Assembly (NCBI GenBank): GCA_004561545.1
Contig: SFVK01000020.1
Coordinates: 1 to 8,565 of the forward strand
Direction: 5' to 3'
DNA: 8,565 nucleotides
Source of the DNA: a bacterium
GTDB lineage: Bacteria; Bacillota; Clostridia; Oscillospirales; Ruminococcaceae
This document shows, piece by piece, positions 6,635-8,565 of this stretch (position 1 is its first letter; each line of letters opens with the position of its first letter). Made by a program: the position numbers and the translations under genes. Under the pieces are notes generated by a model. It saw only the letters and a program-made list of their open reading frames with translations, had not been told where the DNA came from and searched no databases.

Positions 6635-7123
6635 GAAATCAAAATTCCCAAAGAAATCCGCAACTATCATGAAAACATCTTTTTCGGGCTGAACACCCGG
6701 CAATTCGTCTGCTCACTGCTGGCGCTTGGCGCGGCGGTGGGCCTTTATTTTTGCCTGCGACCCATCGTCGGCGCAGAGCAGGTGGGCTGGATGTGTATCC
6801 TGGGCGCTGCGCCGTTCGCCGCCTGTGGCTTTTTCAGCTACCACGGCATGACGGCGGAACAACTGCTGTGGGCGTGGATCAAATCCGAAATTCTTAGCCC
6901 CAAACGGTTGGTGTTCAAGTCGGACTGCCTGTACTACCAGATTATGCAGCCCGTCATTGCCGAGGGCTGCAAGCGCAAGCGGCGCGCCATAAACCACATC
7001 GATAAAGCCGATGATTTCAAAGCCGACAAATCTAAAGCGAAACGGAGGAATCGCATGACGAAATCCAAACCGAAAACCAATCAGAAGCCCAACACCAGCA
7101 CCACCCCGGAGGCCCGCCATTGA
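6632..7123 (+). CDS. PrgI family conjugation protein
   Basis: 163 residues if begun at ATC 6632. The opening EIKIPKEIRNYHENIFFGLNTRQFVCS is the hallmark of PrgI-family proteins of Firmicutes conjugation systems. They are small inner-membrane proteins encoded just before virB4 and likely fill the VirB3 role. Two membrane segments lie at ~25-47 and ~52-70, then a cytoplasmic part (MTAEQLLWAWIKSEILSPKRLVF) and a lysine-rich tail from ~113. The first in-frame ATG (6737) would delete the conserved N-terminus and part of the first helix, so it is rejected. The frame is closed by TGA at 6623-6625, and no ATG, GTG or TTG lies between that stop and the conserved core. ATC at the SD-appropriate position is the best candidate. 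The tail has an internal SD and ATG (7044-7057). The TGA stop overlaps the TTG start of virB4. Confidence 0.87.
   Translation: MEIKIPKEIRNYHENIFFGLNTRQFVCSLLALGAAVGLYFCLRPIVGAEQVGWMCILGAAPFAACGFFSYHGMTAEQLLWAWIKSEILSPKRLVFKSDCLYYQIMQPVIAEGCKRKRRAINHIDKADDFKADKSKAKRRNRMTKSKPKTNQKPNTSTTPEARH
7055..7123 (+). other. possible internal start at the 3' end of the PrgI-like gene (22 aa)
   Basis: GGAGG at 7044-7048 sits six bases before an ATG at 7055, in frame with the PrgI-like tail. It would give a 22-residue lysine/threonine-rich peptide (MTKSKPKTNQKPNTS and on). It may be a separate small gene fused to the PrgI frame, or a ribosome reloading site for the downstream virB4. The peptide has no recognisable domain. 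Confidence 0.3.
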
Positions 7124-8565
7124 GCAAAACGCTGGCAGCCGCCAAACGTCAGGAGCGCGTCAAGTTTAAGGTTCCTCGCTCGGTGCAGGACGCCATCCCC
7201 ATCCGCCGCGTCTGGCCGGACGGCATCTTCCAGGTGGGCAACCAGTATTCCAAAAGCTGGTCCTTCACCGACATCAACTACGCCATTGCGGACAAAGATG
7301 ACAAGATGGCGATGTTCCTTGACTACTGCGCCCTGCTCAACGCGCTGGATTCCGGCGCATCGGCCAAGATCACGACCCACAACCGGCGCATCGACAAGGA
7401 GGATTTCGAGCGTTCAGTTCTGCTGCCGCTGCATGGTGACGCCCTCGACCACTACCGCGAGGAATTCAACGAGATGCTGCGCGCCCAGGTCACTGGCACC
7501 AGCAACAGCATGGTGCGGGAGCGGTATTTGACCGTCAGCATCGTCAAGCGCAACATCGACGAGGCCCGCACCTATTTCGCCCGCGTTGGTACCGACCTGG
7601 TCACTCATCTGGCCAAGCTCAGCTCGGTGGCGGCGGAACTGTCCACGCCCGACCGGCTGCGGCTGCTGCGGGACTTTTTCAAGGCTGGCCAGCCGCCCGC
7701 TTTCGACTTCGACCTGCGCCAGCACGCGAAGCGCGGCCACAGCTTCAAGGACTGGCTCTGCCCTGACAGCATGGAGTTCGCCGCCGACCATTTCAAAATC
7801 GACGGCCGCTTCGGCCGTGTGCTCTATTTACAGGACTACGCCAGCTACATCAAGGACAGCTTCATCTCCGAGCTGTGCGACCTCGACCGCAGCATGATGC
7901 TCTCCATCGACATCCTGCCGGTGCCCACCGATGAGGCCGCCCGCCAGATGCAGAACACCCTGCTGGGGGTGGAGACCAACATCGCCAACTGGCAGCGCAA
8001 GCAGAACGCCGCCAACAACTGGTCGGCCACCATTCCTTACGACATGGAACTCCAGCGCAAGGAAACGAAAGAAATGCTGGACGACCTGACCACCCGCGAC
8101 CAGCGCATGATGTTCGGTCTGGTCACGCTCGTCCACATGGCCGACAGCCAGCAGCAGCTCGACAGCGACACCGAGACACTGCAATCGGTGGGCCGCAAGC
8201 ACCTTTGCCAGCTCTCGACACTGCGCTGGCAGCAGAAGGACGGCCTTGACACCGTGCTGCCCTATGGCCTGCGCCGCATCCAGGCGCTGCGCACGCTGAC
8301 CACCGAGAGCACCGCCGTGCTGATCCCGTTCCGCGCCCAAGAGATTCTGCAGCCGGGCGGCATCTATTACGGGCAGAACGCCGTCAGCAAGAACATGATC
8401 GTGGCCGACCGCACCAAGCTTCTGAATGGCAACAGCTTCCGTCTGGGTGTGTCTGGCTCCGGCAAGTCGATGAGCGCCAAGGAGGAACTGGTGCAGATCG
8501 CCCTCGCCACCGAGGATGATATCCTCATCCTCGACCCAGAAAGCGAGTTCGGCCACCTGACTCGC
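7120..8565 (+). CDS. virB4: VirB4-type conjugation ATPase (3' end outside window)
   Basis: 482 codons are visible with no stop; relatives are about 800 residues, so roughly 300 lie beyond the edge. It is the cytoplasmic/inner-membrane ATPase that powers channel assembly and substrate transport. The N-terminal domain has the ICE-type opening VPRSVQDAIPIRRVWPDGIF and QVGNQYSKSWSFTDINYAI. Around 370-390 is the pre-ATPase strand region (GRKHLCQLSTLRWQQKDGL). Walker A is GVSGSGKS (443-450), preceded by LLNGNSFRL, and the Walker B-like ILILDPESEF starts at 468. The start is TTG at 7120, seven bases after GGAGG (7108-7112), overlapping the preceding TGA as TTGA. The first in-frame ATG is codon 63 and would remove conserved sequence. 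The start layout matches that of virD4. Confidence 0.94.
   Translation, partial: MSKTLAAAKRQERVKFKVPRSVQDAIPIRRVWPDGIFQVGNQYSKSWSFTDINYAIADKDDKMAMFLDYCALLNALDSGASAKITTHNRRIDKEDFERSVLLPLHGDALDHYREEFNEMLRAQVTGTSNSMVRERYLTVSIVKRNIDEARTYFARVGTDLVTHLAKLSSVAAELSTPDRLRLLRDFFKAGQPPAFDFDLRQHAKRGHSFKDWLCPDSMEFAADHFKIDGRFGRVLYLQDYASYIKDSFISELCDLDRSMMLSIDILPVPTDEAARQMQNTLLGVETNIANWQRKQNAANNWSATIPYDMELQRKETKEMLDDLTTRDQRMMFGLVTLVHMADSQQQLDSDTETLQSVGRKHLCQLSTLRWQQKDGLDTVLPYGLRRIQALRTLTTESTAVLIPFRAQEILQPGGIYYGQNAVSKNMIVADRTKLLNGNSFRLGVSGSGKSMSAKEELVQIALATEDDILILDPESEFGHLTR

Noticed and set aside
7828..8556. 242-codon minus-strand open frame opposite virB4
   Set aside because: It is antisense to conserved VirB4 sequence including Walker A, and its product has the composition of a reverse-complement shadow.
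1..8565. Integrase, attachment site, origin of transfer, insertion sequence, CRISPR array or defence operon
   Set aside because: No matching motif, repeat array or terminal inverted repeat was seen. The oriT would be expected upstream of mobC, outside the window.

Overview
The window is one uninterrupted run of plus-strand genes from the transfer region of an integrative and conjugative element (ICE). Gene content and order (relaxase, DUF4314, PcfB/DUF3801, VirD4, Maff2-like protein, VirB6/CD0411-like membrane protein, PrgI-like protein, VirB4) are those of Tn1549/CTn-type elements of Firmicutes. The DNA is GC-rich, with codon choice favouring C/G in third position, good Shine-Dalgarno (SD) sites before most genes, and stop/start overlaps between several. 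This suggests a GC-rich gut Clostridia host (Oscillospiraceae/Ruminococcaceae type). The host group is inferred from gene families and composition, not from a marker gene.

Layout. 1-1142 is the DNA-processing end: a relaxase reading frame whose first ~32 codons look like the C-terminal part of a MobC relaxosome protein and whose remainder is a relaxase lacking its N-terminus. 1166-2253 holds a DUF4314 protein and a PcfB-family protein. 2373-3549 is an extra block between pcfB and virD4: an unrecognised 103-residue protein and a PAPS-reductase-family protein with an SGGKDS loop and two cysteine clusters. 3546-8565 is the mating-channel operon: VirD4 coupling ATPase, Maff2/VirB2-like small membrane protein, VirB6-like polytopic protein, PrgI-like protein and VirB4 ATPase, the last cut by the window edge.

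Working together: the relaxase would nick and pilot the DNA, VirD4 would hand it to the channel, VirB4 would power assembly and transport, and the three membrane proteins would form the inner-membrane part. The relaxase as read here lacks the usual catalytic tyrosine segment, so this copy may not self-transfer unless another relaxase acts in trans.

Main points for a second look: (1) the in-frame mobC/relaxase junction near base 95; (2) a shared leader, GGTGATGC plus three bases, that places ATG at the start of pcfB but ATC and ACG at the equivalent position of the PrgI-like and VirB6-like genes, neither of which has a usable in-frame ATG/GTG/TTG near its conserved N-terminus; (3) a stretch inside pcfB where the best-looking coding frame is not the annotated one; (4) the PAPS-reductase-family gene inside the transfer operon. 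No tRNA, rRNA, CRISPR array, insertion sequence, integrase or attachment site was seen.
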